Positions 10,630 to 22,210 of a DNA stretch of 64,000 nucleotides are shown here, piece by piece. The notes below the pieces were generated by a model, which saw only the letters and a list, made by a program, of their open reading frames with translations, ran no database searches and was not told the origin of the DNA. The translations under genes were made by a program, and so were the position numbers. The DNA is from Trematomus loennbergii. Taxonomy: Eukaryota; Chordata; Actinopteri; Perciformes; Nototheniidae. Where the stretch lies: assembly GCA_012861695.1 (NCBI GenBank), contig JAAOOA010000261.1:310001-374000 (forward strand), given 5' to 3'. How positions within the stretch are numbered: the stretch's first letter is position 1; each line of letters begins with the position of its first letter.

Positions 10630-11030
10630 CACAGAAGTCGTATCACAGTTTAATCTGAGCGGATCACAGTTTACCACAGCTCTCCACGCTGCGTTGGAGA
10701 TGGGTGTAAACAACTCAGACAGACTGTATGTTTCACTAACAGACTGTATGGAAGTATAAACGAGTCTCAAATCAACTCGACATCATATTAATAACGATAT
10801 ATGATACAAATATAAGATTGACAACAAGAACAAACCACAGAAGTCGTATCACAAGTTATCCTGGGCGGATCACAGCTCCACAGCTGAAGACTTCTCCACG
10901 CTGCTTTCAAACTGTGAGTAAACAACGTGTGCTTCACTTGGAGGCTGTCTGAAGGTATACACAGGTCTCAGATGGACTCGGTATCACATTAAGAATGATA
11001 TTCAGTAATAAGTCTGGCAAAAATAAATGG
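10630..11030. repeat. Two diverged ~208-bp tandem units
   Basis: The block beginning CACAGAAGTCGTATCACA occurs at about 10630 and again at 10838. Each copy is followed by related text (GCGGATCACAG, CTCCACGCTGC, AAACAAC, AGACTG). Probably subterminal repeats of the adjacent hAT. Confidence 0.65.
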
Positions 11031-11360
11031 TTTAAATGATTTATTCAAGCTTGCAATGGTTTGAACACACATCCCCAGTCACCTCATGTGTCTTTTTGTA
11101 GTCCTCGCTGTACGCGTCCGGATATCGGCATCGCAACCACAACCTCACACACTGGTACTGAATGTGCATCAAAGTGTTCCTATCCAGCCAAATATACCAA
11201 AAGATGAATGTAAACGACAGAAGAAGCGATCGAAATGTGTATTTCCTGGTTATTCGACAAAGGCCACGCCCCTGATACATCTATCTAAAATAATAGAATA
11301 TCACCAGTTGTTCGGGCCACAATTTGTTCGGTAACACCGGCCGTAGTTTGGACACCCCTG
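11031..11360 (-). mobile_element. hAT end with CAGGGGTGTCCAAACTAC (reverse)
   Basis: The complement of CAGGGGTGTCCAAACTAC ends at 11360. The same terminus sits about 35 bp after the exon-1 donor in all three ZNF first-exon copies (11360, 13664, 48999), so it was inserted before those duplications. Confidence 0.7.
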
Positions 11361-11395
11361 ATTTAAAGTGTAAATTAAGAGTAAAGGGAACAGAC

Positions 11396-11582
11396 CTGCT
11401 CTGTGTATCCGAAGCTGAGGCTGTAAAACAGCGTCCAGTAGTTTCTGGAGTCTCTTGTTCTCCTCTTTTGAACGAGACAGCTCCTCCTCGAGCTCTGCAA
11501 TCGTTTTTTCAAACAGAGCAAATATCTCTTCAGCAGTGAGTCGCTGCTTCTTCAACGACAGCAGCATTTGGACTTTACTCAT
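11396..11582 (-). CDS. ZNF first coding exon, orphan inverted copy
   Basis: 187 nt from ATG at 11582 to a GT donor (GTCTGT) just past 11396. It encodes MSKVQMLLSLKKQRLTAEEI followed by a heptad-rich AELEEELSRSKEENKRLQKL coiled coil, and ends in phase 1 (RIHRA then G). Known: many teleost C2H2 ZNF genes have this leader exon spliced to a DVQQLVV...EEV exon. No matching exon 2 lies on the minus side within the window; it could lie to the left. The frame is intact. An in-frame upstream ATG exists, but the start after GGAAAC is the conserved one in all copies. Confidence 0.75.
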
Positions 11583-11880
11583 GTTTCCTATATCACCTTT
11601 TCCTGCAAACTCCGTTAAACACACTGTTTCTTTCTCTCCATCAAACTCTCAATCTGACTAGTGTTGCCAACGTGTTTCCAGCTAGCATGCTAAGCTAGCT
11701 CCTATAGACCGAGGTAAACACTCCAGAAAAAAGAGCACAAAGTCCATTCGGAGGTTTATCCAAACACACAGATGATGGATCAGTATAGTGCTGGAGCTCA
11801 CAAACGCTTTCTCAGGAACACAGAGAGAGAGAACTGTAGCGACGAGACGCCACCTGGACCCAGTGTGACTACAATGGATG
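11583..11880 (-). promoter_or_regulatory. 5' flank/5'UTR of the inverted ZNF exon 1
   Basis: Homologous to 13150-13441 and 48480-48776, including GCTAGCTTAGCATGCTAGCT near the exon and the block TCACACTGGGTCCAGGTGGC. The homology to the other copies ends near 11872, so only part of the ancestral promoter is kept on this side. No TATA box is evident. Confidence 0.5.
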
Positions 11881-13100
11881 TATAATAAGAACTGGATACA
11901 GCGTGGGAGGCGGGGCCTCATTTATTCCTATGAGAGCTGCTCATTGGCGCATGAAGATAAAATGGCCCAACTTTTGAGACAGCGAAACGTCACAGATTAC
12001 CCGTCATGCATGAGAAGTACCCGTATGTGCGCTCATAGAGCATGCGCAACTTCAACCACGCCCCCCAAAAGGCTCGTTCACATTCTGCACGTCAATTTGT
12101 ACACGTAACAGCACCGCGCGTTCATGACAGCATGGTACTGGATTGTTATATTATGGATTATGATATTCACGAGGCGGCCGTGGCAGTTAGCAGCTAGCGG
12201 CTAGCAAGTAATTATGCTAATTTACACATCAATCGTTATGCACTTTTATATTACGCTGTAACAGGATCTAGTGATACCTAAGCAACAGAGCTTAATTTAG
12301 CATGATACTTGTGTGGGTTGTACATGAAACCACTTGGTTTAAAAATATATGTATTTTGAGTTATGATCAATTGTGAGATCTTTATCTAAAAAGTAAAACT
12401 GATGATGGATTACTGTGGTGGAGTTAAAATAACAATAGCCTATTTTAGTGGGAATGCTGATACAGCATTCAACTATATGTTATGCTACGGACAAAAAGTT
12501 TATTATTCCACCGACTTATTTTGGCCCTCTTCTCATCCCACATTCAACATCGCAGAAACTCCGTTCAAACATCAAAACGTTCAGCTCGGTCGGGAATCGC
12601 AGGCTATTACTTTTATTATTCATAACTTTCATAATTCCAGAGATACATCCCATAATTCATCACATTTTTAACATTTTAACTTTAACATTGCGCAGCTCGT
12701 TAAGGCAGAGTGCGTAATGTCACAGCTAGAGGGTAGGACATCTTGAAATTTGCCTTCATATTTTTTTTTAAAACTGCCATAATTCCCAAACCCTACATTC
12801 CTGAGACATAATTTTTCATGAGAAACGTAGGAAAACATCTCGTAGCTTGAAAAATGACAAATAATTAGGCAAAAATAATTAAACAAAATGCCTCTTGAGG
12901 GCATGAAGTGACAAAAACGTTCAACATGTCTCCATTAAAACCCATTGTAATTTCAGGCTGATACTTTCTCACAGCAGCAGCCGCACACCTTTAGTTAAAC
13001 TGGTCTGATGACAAGGATTTAATATGAACATTTAATAAATCAACAGTAGGTGGCGATATATGCTCCAAGTGGAAGCGATTCGCCATTAAAGAAAAAAGAA
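11881..13100. other. Spacer at the axis of the inverted duplication
   Basis: Non-paired DNA between the two arms. It has CpG-containing sequence near 11900-12110 and an AT-rich block. A dispersed repeat at 12448-13010 recurs, with internal deletion, at 23868-24040 (TAGTGGGAATGCTGATACAG start, GCAGCAGCCGCACACCTTT end). No gene recognised. Confidence 0.55.
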
Positions 13101-13106
13101 GAAGAA

Positions 13107-13441
13107 GACCATCTCGCACATGCGCATTGCAAATCGGGCAGGGATTCAGATCGGGTAGTCACACTGGGTCCAGGTGGCGTCTCGTCGCTACGGTTCTCTC
13201 TCTCTGTGTTCCTGAGAAAGCGTTTGTGAGCTCCAGCACTACTGATCCATCATCTGTGTTTGGATAAACCTCCGAATGGACTGTGTGCTCTTTTTTTCTG
13301 GAGTGTTTACCTCGGACTATAGGAGCTAGCTTAGCTTGCTAGCTGGAAACACGTTGGCAACACTAGTCAGATTGAGAGTTTGATGGAGAGAAAGAAACAG
13401 TGTGTTTAACGGAGTTTGCAGGAAAAGGTGATCTGGGAAAC
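13107..13441 (+). promoter_or_regulatory. Promoter/5'UTR region of ZNF gene 1
   Basis: Near-identical to 48447-48776, both beginning at CCATCTCGCACATGCGCATT. CpG-containing, TATA-less, with CATGCGCA (half of an NRF1-like site). Homology starts abruptly at the same base in both copies, which could be the edge of the duplicated unit. The transcription start is not determinable. Confidence 0.45.
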
Positions 13442-13628
13442 ATGAGTAAAGTCCAAATGCTGCTGTCGTTGAAGAAGCAGCGACTCACTGCTGAAGAGAT
13501 ATTTGCTCTGTTTGAAAAAACGATTGCTGAGCTCGAGGAGGAGCTGTCTCTTTCCAAAGAGGAGAACAAAAGACTCCAGAAACTACTGGACGCTGTTTTA
13601 CAGCCTCAGCTTCGGATACACAGAGCAG
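13442..13628 (+). CDS. ZNF gene 1, exon 1 (coiled-coil leader)
   Basis: 187 nt, 62 codons plus one base. ATG in GGAAACATGAG; donor GTCTGT at 13629. The protein MSKVQMLLSLKKQRLTAEEI plus a coiled coil (EKTIAELEEELSLSKEENKR) is the conserved leader of a teleost C2H2 ZNF family. The phase-1 end joins the phase-1 acceptor at 25893 (exon 2 starts AC GTC CAG, giving Asp-Val-Gln). That implies a ~12.3-kb intron filled with transposons. The leader probably mediates dimerisation (inferred). The exon is intact, but exon 2 is badly frameshifted. Confidence 0.75.
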
Positions 13629-13663
13629 GTCTGTTCCCTTTACTCCTAATTAACACTTTAAAC

Positions 13664-13760
13664 CAGGGGTGTCCAAACTACGTCCCGGGGGCATTGGGAT
13701 ATATATTTTTTAAAACCTCTGGAGCAGAGAGAGGAGCTGTGGGTTATTGTTATTGATTAA
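13664..13760 (+). mobile_element. hAT end CAGGGGTGTCCAAACTAC, truncated
   Basis: Same hAT terminus, at the same distance from the exon as in the other two copies. Only about 30 bp of the family sequence is kept before divergence. Confidence 0.6.
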
Positions 13761-14207
13761 TGCATCAGTCAAAAACACTAAACTCACAACTTAAAATGCC
13801 ATCTTTTATGGTGTAAATGCCTTTTTAATAATAACATTTTTGAATGGAACATTCTCAACATGAATGCATAAATCCAAATAAATATAACTTAAATATGTGG
13901 TAAAATACTGTGTTTTGATATATATATATGTTGATGTTGTATTCCAGTCTCCCTTCAGATATGTTAAGTGGCATGTCATTCAACACAATGCTGCTCACCT
14001 CCTTCAGTTGGGAGAAAAGCTGGTTCAGGTTCAGCATTCTGGGGGGACAGGGCTGCTGAGCCTAAAGATGGATCTGTTGGTCCTGGCACCAGGGGAGGGA
14101 CAACTTATTTAGTATGAATACCTGCTAAAAATGTACCTGCATGTATGAAATGTCAGCTAAAAGAGCAGTGAAATGAAAAACCTCAGAATTTTCTGTGAAG
14201 ATATTAA

Positions 14208-17165
14208 CCTTTTAAGCTCTGAGCTTGTTTTTCAGGTCTCAGGCTCGAAAATGACATTCACAGAACAAATGACCACTAAAAGGGTTAAATTAATAATCTT
14301 TTTTCTCAAAGTAATGATAAACCTGTGAGTTGGATGTACAAAAGTCAGAATCAATATAGATGTTTTTATTTTAAAGAAAATTCAGATTTTACATAGTAAA
14401 AAAACTGTAAATTATAGTGTCCGTCCAAAAATTCTTTTTTACTTATAGTGAAAACTACCCTTGGATGATGGGTTAGTAGACTAAAAGCTTTAGGAATACA
14501 AAGTACAACATATAATAAGTACCCTGTATCAAGATTGATGCAAAACAAGTGAAAGTTGACCTTTTTAGAGAGGTTTATCAAAACCACTCCACCTCTGAGG
14601 TGATTTGGATGGAAATTGTTTTTTTTTATATCTCTTTCTGACCGTTAGAGCCAATAGAATCGAAGGGGGAGTCCCCCACACACGCTCATTGTGAAACAAA
14701 AAGGTGGGTGCTTTGTGCATGTAATTTTGCATTAGAGTGAAGCTACAGTCTAGCTCTGACATCTAGAAACCTAAAAGCATGGATTATCCGTCTGTTTGCT
14801 CATGGATTATCAGAAATCATTTAAAAGGGACACAGACACATTGGATTAACCTATGGATTAGAGAAAAGATAAATAATAAGGTTTTGTGAGTGATTTTCCG
14901 TGCAGTAAGGTGTTAGCATTTTTCACTCGTTGCTAATTCAGAGGCTCAGGCTGCGTCTCAGGTCGACTATTTTCATTTCCTCGGTCCTCGGTATCACCGG
15001 AAGTTGATTTGTCTGCGCCATCTTGAGTAGCGTCCCATGGCTCTTATTTCTGCCGGAGGACCGATAATGGAGAAGCGATAATCGAGAACCACCAGACCAT
15101 CCTCCGGTGAAATCCTCAGATACTCTCCCCGCCCCCTGACTGTGTATCGCTCACTGATTGGACGATGCAGCGCATGCACTGATCTGATGCTTCTTGACAT
15201 GAGAGCAGAGTTTCCCAGCGGAGTGAAGAAAACACATGAAACTCACGAGAGTCACTCCTCAGTTTATACTGTGTTTTGTTTCAATTAATGCATCATTCAG
15301 TTACAAATATGTGATATATCTGAACAACAAAGTGGTCCAAAATTATTTTATTCATTTATTGGAAACATTTTCATGATCGCTTTTTCGTTTTACATTTTCA
15401 TTTATTGTCATTTCCATTCAGTCAGTCATTAAGTGCTATTTAACATGTTAATGTGCTACATATCCACACAAACAAACAAGTGTGCAATCCAATGAATGTT
15501 AATCTAACTGGGTTTTGATAGATAACATATCTCTTTTTCTTCTCAATTATTTTATTTCTATTGTGCACTCTAATCAATATTAATCCAACTATTGTTCGTT
15601 TATACATTTTAAGAATGGAGTTTATCTTTTTTGAGGATGAGTTCTTATTTAATTTAATGTATTTGGGTCTACAACAGATGATACAAATGTTTGTGTCAGT
15701 AAATGTGTACTAACAGAGGCGGGGTGTTTGTGCAAACAACGGGGACAGAGCTGCTGTCAGACGAACAGCTGTGCGGGGTCATCACAAACGGACGTCGCTT
15801 CACGTGACGCTCCGGAGGAAAGGATGTCCCATTGCTCTTAAAACTCATTTCCCTGCTTCTCGTGGTTTCCTTGCGTCTCTCGATGCTTCCCTGGTGGGAG
15901 GGACTAGTCGCAGGGAAACGACGCAAGTGAGGGACGCAAGGTTTCCATTTAATCGACCTGAGAAGCAGCCCTGCACGTTTCTGGTAGGTGTGTGTTAGCA
16001 TGTGTAGCTTTAGCCTTAGTTTCTCACGTAAATGCATGATGAGCCTCAGTGTAAGCATTGTGGGTTTTCTTTTGAAATAAAAATAAAAATGATCAGTTAG
16101 ATGAGTTTTTCCCGTTACATGGATATAAAACATTCATAGTTTATTAAATATTAAGATGCCCTCAGACACTGTTTCCTCAGATGTCGCGTTTTTCCCCCCG
16201 GTATCGGGGGGAAGGTGCTTAACAGGTTAAGGACGACGCTCCCCCCATTGGACCCCTCCCACTGTTTTTTTTTCGAGACAATGTCTCAGGGCTTCTTAAC
16301 ATTTATGAAACTATTAATGTGTAGCACCAGATTAACGGGAAGAATCTCAGCTAACTGAAGATATGAACCATTTTTATCAAAACAAAACACAAGGGTAATA
16401 CCAAGCCTCTGAATTAGCACTAAGCGAAAAAATGCTAACGCACTTTAGCACACAACTCAAGATAAAGATACCCTTATTACTTATCGTAGCTGCACATACA
16501 ATATATCCGATTAAAGCTGAGACTCCACAGATTATAATAGGTATAGTATCATCACTGAGCAATCCGAACTTGCGACAGGGGAAGCAAACACAGACATCAC
16601 AACACGTACCTTTACGGAGCTTTTACGGGAGATCGTCTCACCGTAGCTGTCAATTAGATCAAAGACGTGTTCAATGGCATTAAAACAAAAGAAAAAAAAG
16701 GCTACATCTGTTGATCCATAGGTTAATAATGTACCTGTGCTTTTGAAAAAATTATGTATAATCCATAATTCCATTTTTATGTAAAAAATCGGAGCGAAAA
16801 AGTTAGCTGCTAATGGTAGCCACCAGAGTGTATGCAGCTTCCGGTTTTGGTAACGCGTCACTCTCACTCCTTATTTGTTAACGTGTTGGTGTGTATAGAA
16901 CTTTCCCTCGATTCCATTGGCTCTAGCGGTTATAAAGAGATTTCATTAATCAAAATCGAGCAAGGGAAGCCAGAGATAGGTCAAATCCACCCAAATGACC
17001 GCAGAAGTGTTTTTTTTGGCTAAATCTCTCTAAAAGGTAATTTAACTTGTTTTGCATCAGGGTACTTATATGTTGTACTTTAGATTCCTAAAGTTTTTAG
17101 TCTACTAACCCATCATCCAAGGGTAGTTTTCACTATAAGTAAAAAATTATTTTGGGATATGTCCA
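14208..17165. mobile_element. Long foldback (palindromic) TTAA element
   Basis: It follows TTAA (14204-14207) and starts CCTTTTAAGCTCTGAGC, similar to the end at 388. Sequence from 14380 to 14950 reappears inverted between 17165 and 16390. Examples: ATCCAAGGGTAGTTTTCACT near 17111 with its complement near 14450, and TAACCTATGGAT at 14847 with complement near 16712. Resuming at 16045, the arm pairs with 16390-16270 around a centre near 16.2 kb. The left arm is split by an insert at 14950-16044. The right terminus is not clear. No coding content. Confidence 0.7.
14950..16044. mobile_element. Insertion inside the foldback element
   Basis: Compared with 541-640, the sequence GAGGCTCAGTGTAAGCATTG is interrupted after CTCAG and resumes after a second CTCAG at 16045. 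That suggests a ~1.1-kb insertion with a ~5-bp duplication. It begins GCTGCGTCTCAGG, a common start of fish DNA-transposon MITEs. No transposase is recognised. Confidence 0.6.
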
Positions 17166-18354
17166 TGTAAGAGTTTGGTACCTTTCTCCATGTTTCTGTC
17201 CCCCCCGACTTATGTTTTGTGTTGGTTCATGTGAGCACTGCAGCAGTCTAAGGCCCGCCCAAAATGCTCTCATTTTATTAACACTTTCAACTCTTTTTTT
17301 AAGCTGAAAAATAATTTCTTTGATTTTAAGACAAGTGAATACATAACATATAAGGAATTAATAAATGAATTATCATGCAATTATATTGACCAAAAAGTAA
17401 TATACAAAATAAATGTAGAAAATATTTAATTCATAAAATAATAAATGTTTCCTTTTGCAGTTGTTACACTATTTATCTCTCTTCTTTTTTAATGTTCCCC
17501 ATTATAAATGTATTTTTTAATGATTAATTAATTGTTAAATGTATTTATTTATTTTTTCATCTTGAGACAAGAAATACAAAATTACATTTTGGGTGTATTC
17601 AGATTGCGGGTTCCCTCTTCTATCATCATTTATAGAAGTGCAACCTTAAACATGTACAGCAGTAAAATGCGACACTGACAATAATCAAGAAACATCATAA
17701 ATCAAACACTGACAGGGAACATTTCATTGCAGTATCATTACTTTTACATAAGAAGGTGCTGTACATGTTTCTGAGAATACTTTTAAGTACTTTTACTTAA
17801 GGCGAGACACGGCAGGCAAAAACATCGTTTTCCTGCACTGGTCAATTTTGAGATTTTGTGCTATTTGATTCCATAACATGTTTTCTTCAGGCTTTTGGAA
17901 GGAAAACGTACAAAATACACATTTAAGTGTTTATTTTACTATAGTTTGTCTATTTGCGTCTGTAGATTTCTCCTATATTCACCAAAAGTTAGCATTCTAA
18001 CGTAACATAAAGTACCGCGACCGCTGTTTGCACCATGTCTTCAGAGGTATCGCTGGAAAGCTCCGTTTCTCCTGCACAATCTCATTGGATCCAAATATGG
18101 TCATTTCCTTTGTATCAGCAACCAATCGTGAAAGTGCAAAGGGGTCTTAAACCAAGAAACGAAATCTCATTGGCTGGTGTCAATTTCTGACAACGTGATT
18201 CGTTCAGATGCGTCACGTGGTGTGCTAAAGCACTTCCTGGTTAGCTTTCCGCTAGAAATTTAAATCTGAAAATGGCAAAATAACGGAGAAAAAAAACGTT
18301 CACAGAGAAGACGACAACAATTGTCACTTGCACAAAGCAAGGTTATACAAAAAA

Positions 18355-19176
18355 TAGGGATGTCCCGATCACCTTTTTTTGCCCGATCCGATTCCGATCA
18401 TTTGATTTTGACAATCTGCCGATACCGATTTTTCCCGATCCGATCTTTATGCAATGCATTAAGAGAAAAAAAAGGAGAAAAGCATTCAAGTTGTCCCTTA
18501 AACATCACGTTCTCCACCACAGATAACGGCTGGTCATCCAACGCGATGAATTCAGCTATCTTGGCTGTTATTTTTTTGGCCTTTTCACTGTTCTGGGGCA
18601 GTTTCTCTTTCCTTTTAAAAGTCTCTGAAAGTGTCGGTTGTTTCAGTGCCGTTACCTGAGTGGCCGCTGTGTACTCGTTGTGTTGTTGTGTTTGTTTCTC
18701 AGGTGGCGTATTAGATTGGTCGTGTTGAACGTAGCTCTGTTCTTTCCACCACGCGGAACCTCCGCCTTGCAAACATTGCATCTGGCTGTTACACTGCCTT
18801 CGCTTTCTCTGTCCCGAGTCACCAGCTGAACGTAGCCTCTCGTTAGCTTACTGCTACTATTAGACACTGCGCCCTGCCCACTCTGTTGCCAGATTTGAGA
18901 GAAATAAGCAGCCAGGTCTATGAAAACAAGCCCAAAAGAAGCAACACATACATGATGTTGTGTAATTTTAAACCAAAACTAAGGCCTCAGGATGACTTTA
19001 AGACGTGAACATGGTCATTTTTGTTTTGTAACATTAAATAAAATAAGAAAAATATTTTATTAAAAAAAAAAAAAAAAAAAATCCGATCTCCGATTTTTTT
19101 CTCCCGATTCCGATCTTTTGAAAATCACGTGATCGGCTCCGATCCCCGATCACGTGATCGGATCGGGACATCTCTA
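18355..19176 (-). mobile_element. hAT/ZBED element, nested in the TTAA element
   Basis: TAGGGATGTCCCGATC to GGATCGGGACATCTCTA, 822 bp, with a perfect 8-bp duplication ACAAAAAA (18347-18354 and 19177-19184). Same family as 6573-9290 and 7497-8309. Confidence 0.95.
18398..18867 (-). pseudogene. hAT (ZBED-like) transposase N-terminal fragment
   Basis: Two overlapping frames together cover the BED finger (RCNVCKAEVPRGGKNRATFN, then RHLRNKH) and the linker ending IAEFIALDDQPLSVVENVMF. The expected start VWKYYKIE is deleted and replaced by an upstream frame, and a frameshift separates the finger from the linker. No catalytic region. Confidence 0.8.
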
Positions 19177-20022
19177 ACAAAAAACAAATGACCCCGAACA
19201 TGAAATACCTTCACGGAGTGCGTCGATGCGCAAGCTATCATCCAGATAACAGGAGGGTTTAGCTAGCGTCACACTGCAATCTTTAAAGGTCGTTTTCTCA
19301 AAATGAGTTTTTTCTCCTACTCTGAGTTCGAAATTTCCACTTCAGTAGCAGTTACATACACCAAACCTTCCAGTTATATTCCTATCAATATTATTAAGGC
19401 TTTTACAGAAGGGTTTGGTCATATATAATTCATAGCCTGAATTATATAACATTTTATACCTAAAAACATGGTGAAAATGGATATTTTAGGGCTGTTGACA
19501 GTATTTTCTGATTTATGGAGTGATACAAAGAGATATCCAAAATCCCTTCTGTAAAAGCCTTAGATACTAATATGACTACAAAATGAAACAATAATTTTGA
19601 TCCTGGCTTTATCCAAAGTTCAGATTTCGGTTCCTGAAATGTGTTAAAATATGCGCATATTTCATGAGATAATGGTTCATTTGCATATTTAAACATGCTA
19701 TTTCAGAAAACTTGTAATACAAAAAACAATTGCCTTATTGTAAGTAATTAACTGGAGAAATGTTTAGCTGATATCTTTAAGTTAAAAAAATTACCCTATT
19801 CACCTGGGGTGTCTCGCCTTAAAGGGGACCTAGTATGCAAAATGCACTTTTTTATGTCTTTTATACATAAATATGTGTCCCTTCCCGGTGTGTGAGGAGA
19901 CTCTCAAATATTCAGAAAATGAAACCCTCTCTCTTTTCCTCCTTACCCACATCTCTAAAAAAAAACGGGGGTGCAAACGAGCAGATCCAGGATTTGGCTC
20001 CTATGACATCATTGGTGAAATG

Positions 20023-21490
20023 TGGCACACGTGACACGTCCCGACCTATCGTCTCCGGCCCACGTGACACGTCCCGACCTATCGTCTCCGGCACACGTCC
20101 CGACCTATCGTCTCCGGCACACGTCCCGACCTATCGTCTCCGGCACACGTGACACGTCCCAACCTATCGTTTCCGGCACACTTGACACGTCCCAACCTAT
20201 CGTCACCGGCACACGTCACAACCTATCTTCTCCGGCACACGTCCCAACCTATCGTCTCTGGCACACGTGCCACGTCCAAACCTATCATTTCCGGCACACG
20301 TGCCACGTCCCGACCTATCGTTTCCGGCACACGTGACACGTTCCAACCTATCTTCTCCGGCACACGTCCCAACCTATCATCTCTGGCACACGTGCCACGT
20401 CCAAATCTATCATTTCCGGCACACGTGACACGTCCCAACCTATCGTTTCCGGCACACGTGACACGTCCCAACCTATCGTCACCGGCACACGTCCCAACCT
20501 ATCGTCTCCGGCACACGTGACACGTCCCAACCTATCGTCTCCGGCACACGTGACACGTCCCAACCTATCGTCACCGGCACACGTCCCAACCCATCCTCCG
20601 GCACACGTGCCAACCTATCCTCCGGCACACGTCCCAACCTATCGTCTCTGGCACACGTGCCACGTCCAAACCTATCGTTTCCGGGAAACGTGCCACGTCC
20701 CAACCTATCGTTTCCGGCACACGTGACACGTCCCAACCTATCGTTTCTGGCACACGTGACACGTCCCAACCTATCGTTTCCGGCACACGTGACACGTCCC
20801 AACCTATCGTCACCGGCACACGTCACAACTTATCTTCTCCGGCACACGTCCCAACCTATCGTCTCTGGCACACGTGCCACGTCCAAACCTATCATTTCCG
20901 GCACACGTGCCACGTCCCAACCTATCGTTTCCGGCACACGTGACACGTCCCAACCTATCGTCACCGGCACACGTCCCAACCTATCGTCTCCGGCACACGT
21001 GACACGTCCCAACCTATCGTCTCTGGCACACGTGACACGTCCCAATCTATCGTCACCGGCACACGTCCCAACCTATCCTCCGGCACACGTCCCAACCTAT
21101 CCTCCGGCACACGTCCCAACCTATCGTCTCTGGCACACGTGCCACGTCCAAACCTATCGTTTCCGGGAAACGTGCCACGTCCCAACCTATCGTTTCCGGC
21201 ACACGTGACACGTCCCAACCTATCGTTTCCGGCACACGTGACACGTCCCAACCTATCGTTTCCGGCACACGTGACACGTCCCAACCTATCGTCCTGGCAC
21301 ACGTGCCACGCCAACCTATCGTTTCCGGCACACGTGACACGTCCCAACCTATCGTTTCCGGCACACGTGACACGTCCCAACCTATCGTTTCCGGCACACG
21401 TGACACGTCCCAACCTATCTTCTCCGGCACACGTGACACGTCCCAACCTATCGTCTCCGGCATACGTGACACGTCCCAACCTATCGTCTC
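20023..21490 (+). repeat. CACGTG-rich minisatellite, ~48 units
   Basis: Alternating ~34-bp (GGCACACGTGACACGTCCCA, then ACCTATCGTCTCCG) and ~27-bp units lacking the inner GTGACAC. I counted about 48 CTATC-type cores. A higher-order period of ~482 bp is visible: GGGAAACGTGCC at 20693 and 21174, and ATCCTCCGG near 20590 and 21070. Open frames in both strands (RPNLSSPAHVT or GRVTCAGNDRL type) are repeat artefacts. Confidence 0.95.
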
Positions 21491-22210
21491 CGTATACAGT
21501 CGTCTAGCTCAGTAGTTCCCAACCGTTTTTAGTCAGGCCCCCCTTGTGTAATTGGAAATATTTTCGAGCCCCCCCTAATCCGGTTCCCACCAAGATTGGT
21601 AGAATTAATTGTATATAGTTGTACAAACATTACATTTTCTCTGCTAATAATAACAAGACAAAAAGATCCAACTATAATTTTATATATTATTATGGATTGA
21701 ACATGAACAAAAGTGCTTGTATTGCAGATGATCCTGTGCCACTGTGAAATAATGAGGCCTAATTGAAACAATTACAAATACTGCTTATCGATCCGGTTCT
21801 TTAACAGTATTTTTATAGGTTATTTTTGTAATTCTTTAGGGGAAAAACTAAACAAATTAGAAACAGAACTCAAATTGATTAATTGTATGTATAGTGTGGA
21901 TTATGGGCTGCGAGCACACATAACATTGCATTGGTGGTAGTAGTAAGTAGATTTACTCAAGTACTGTACTTATATTGAGGTACTTAAGTATTTCCACTTT
22001 TGCTTCTTTGTAATTCTGCTCCTCTACAGTTCAGAGGTAAATTATGTACTTTTACTACATGTATTCAATACCTTTTAGTCACTTTACAGATCTGGATTAA
22101 TGATGTGAAATATGATCAACTCTTAAATCAGACTTTAGTTACACCTGGAGTAAATTCACAAGCTACCCTGCAGTATACTACTTTTACTTACTTCTGAGCA
22201 GGGTGACATG
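21491..22210 (+). repeat. Minisatellite-flanking dispersed repeat
   Basis: Shared with 2740-1640 (inverted) and in part (to about 21660) with 53876-54045. It starts with GTCGTCTAGCTCAGTAGTTC. This shows that the minisatellite and its flank move or are duplicated as one block. Confidence 0.75.

Larger units (their letters stand above)
17801..19818. mobile_element. TTAA element with GGCGAGACAC ends
   Basis: Ends GGCGAGACAC and GTGTCTCGCC, flanked by TTAA at 17797-17800 and 19819-19822. The empty site is in the left arm near 3405-3415, where TTTAAGTAAAAG is continuous. About 2 kb including the nested 822-bp hAT. Internal hairpin arms AAGGCTTTTACAGAAGGG (19399) and complement (19544). No transposase; piggyBac- or Kolobok-type by target. 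Confidence 0.85.
13797..22210 (+). repeat. Right arm of the ~20-kb inverted duplication
   Basis: Inverted counterpart of 1624-6572, enlarged by a foldback at 14208, a TTAA element at 17801, its nested hAT at 18355 and expansion of the minisatellite at 20023. All of this lies in the intron of ZNF gene 1. The exon-like MLNLNQLFSQLKEV segment recurs here on the minus strand at 13888-14037. Confidence 0.8.

Noticed and set aside
20023..21490. Array resembling a CRISPR (short repeats in series)
   Set aside because: Units are contiguous with no unique spacers, and the DNA is eukaryotic. It is a minisatellite.
20023..21515. Long open frames across the minisatellite (RPNLSSPAHVT and GRVTCAGNDRL types)
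   Set aside because: They exist in several frames on both strands because the unit lacks stops; there is no start context, splice site or domain.
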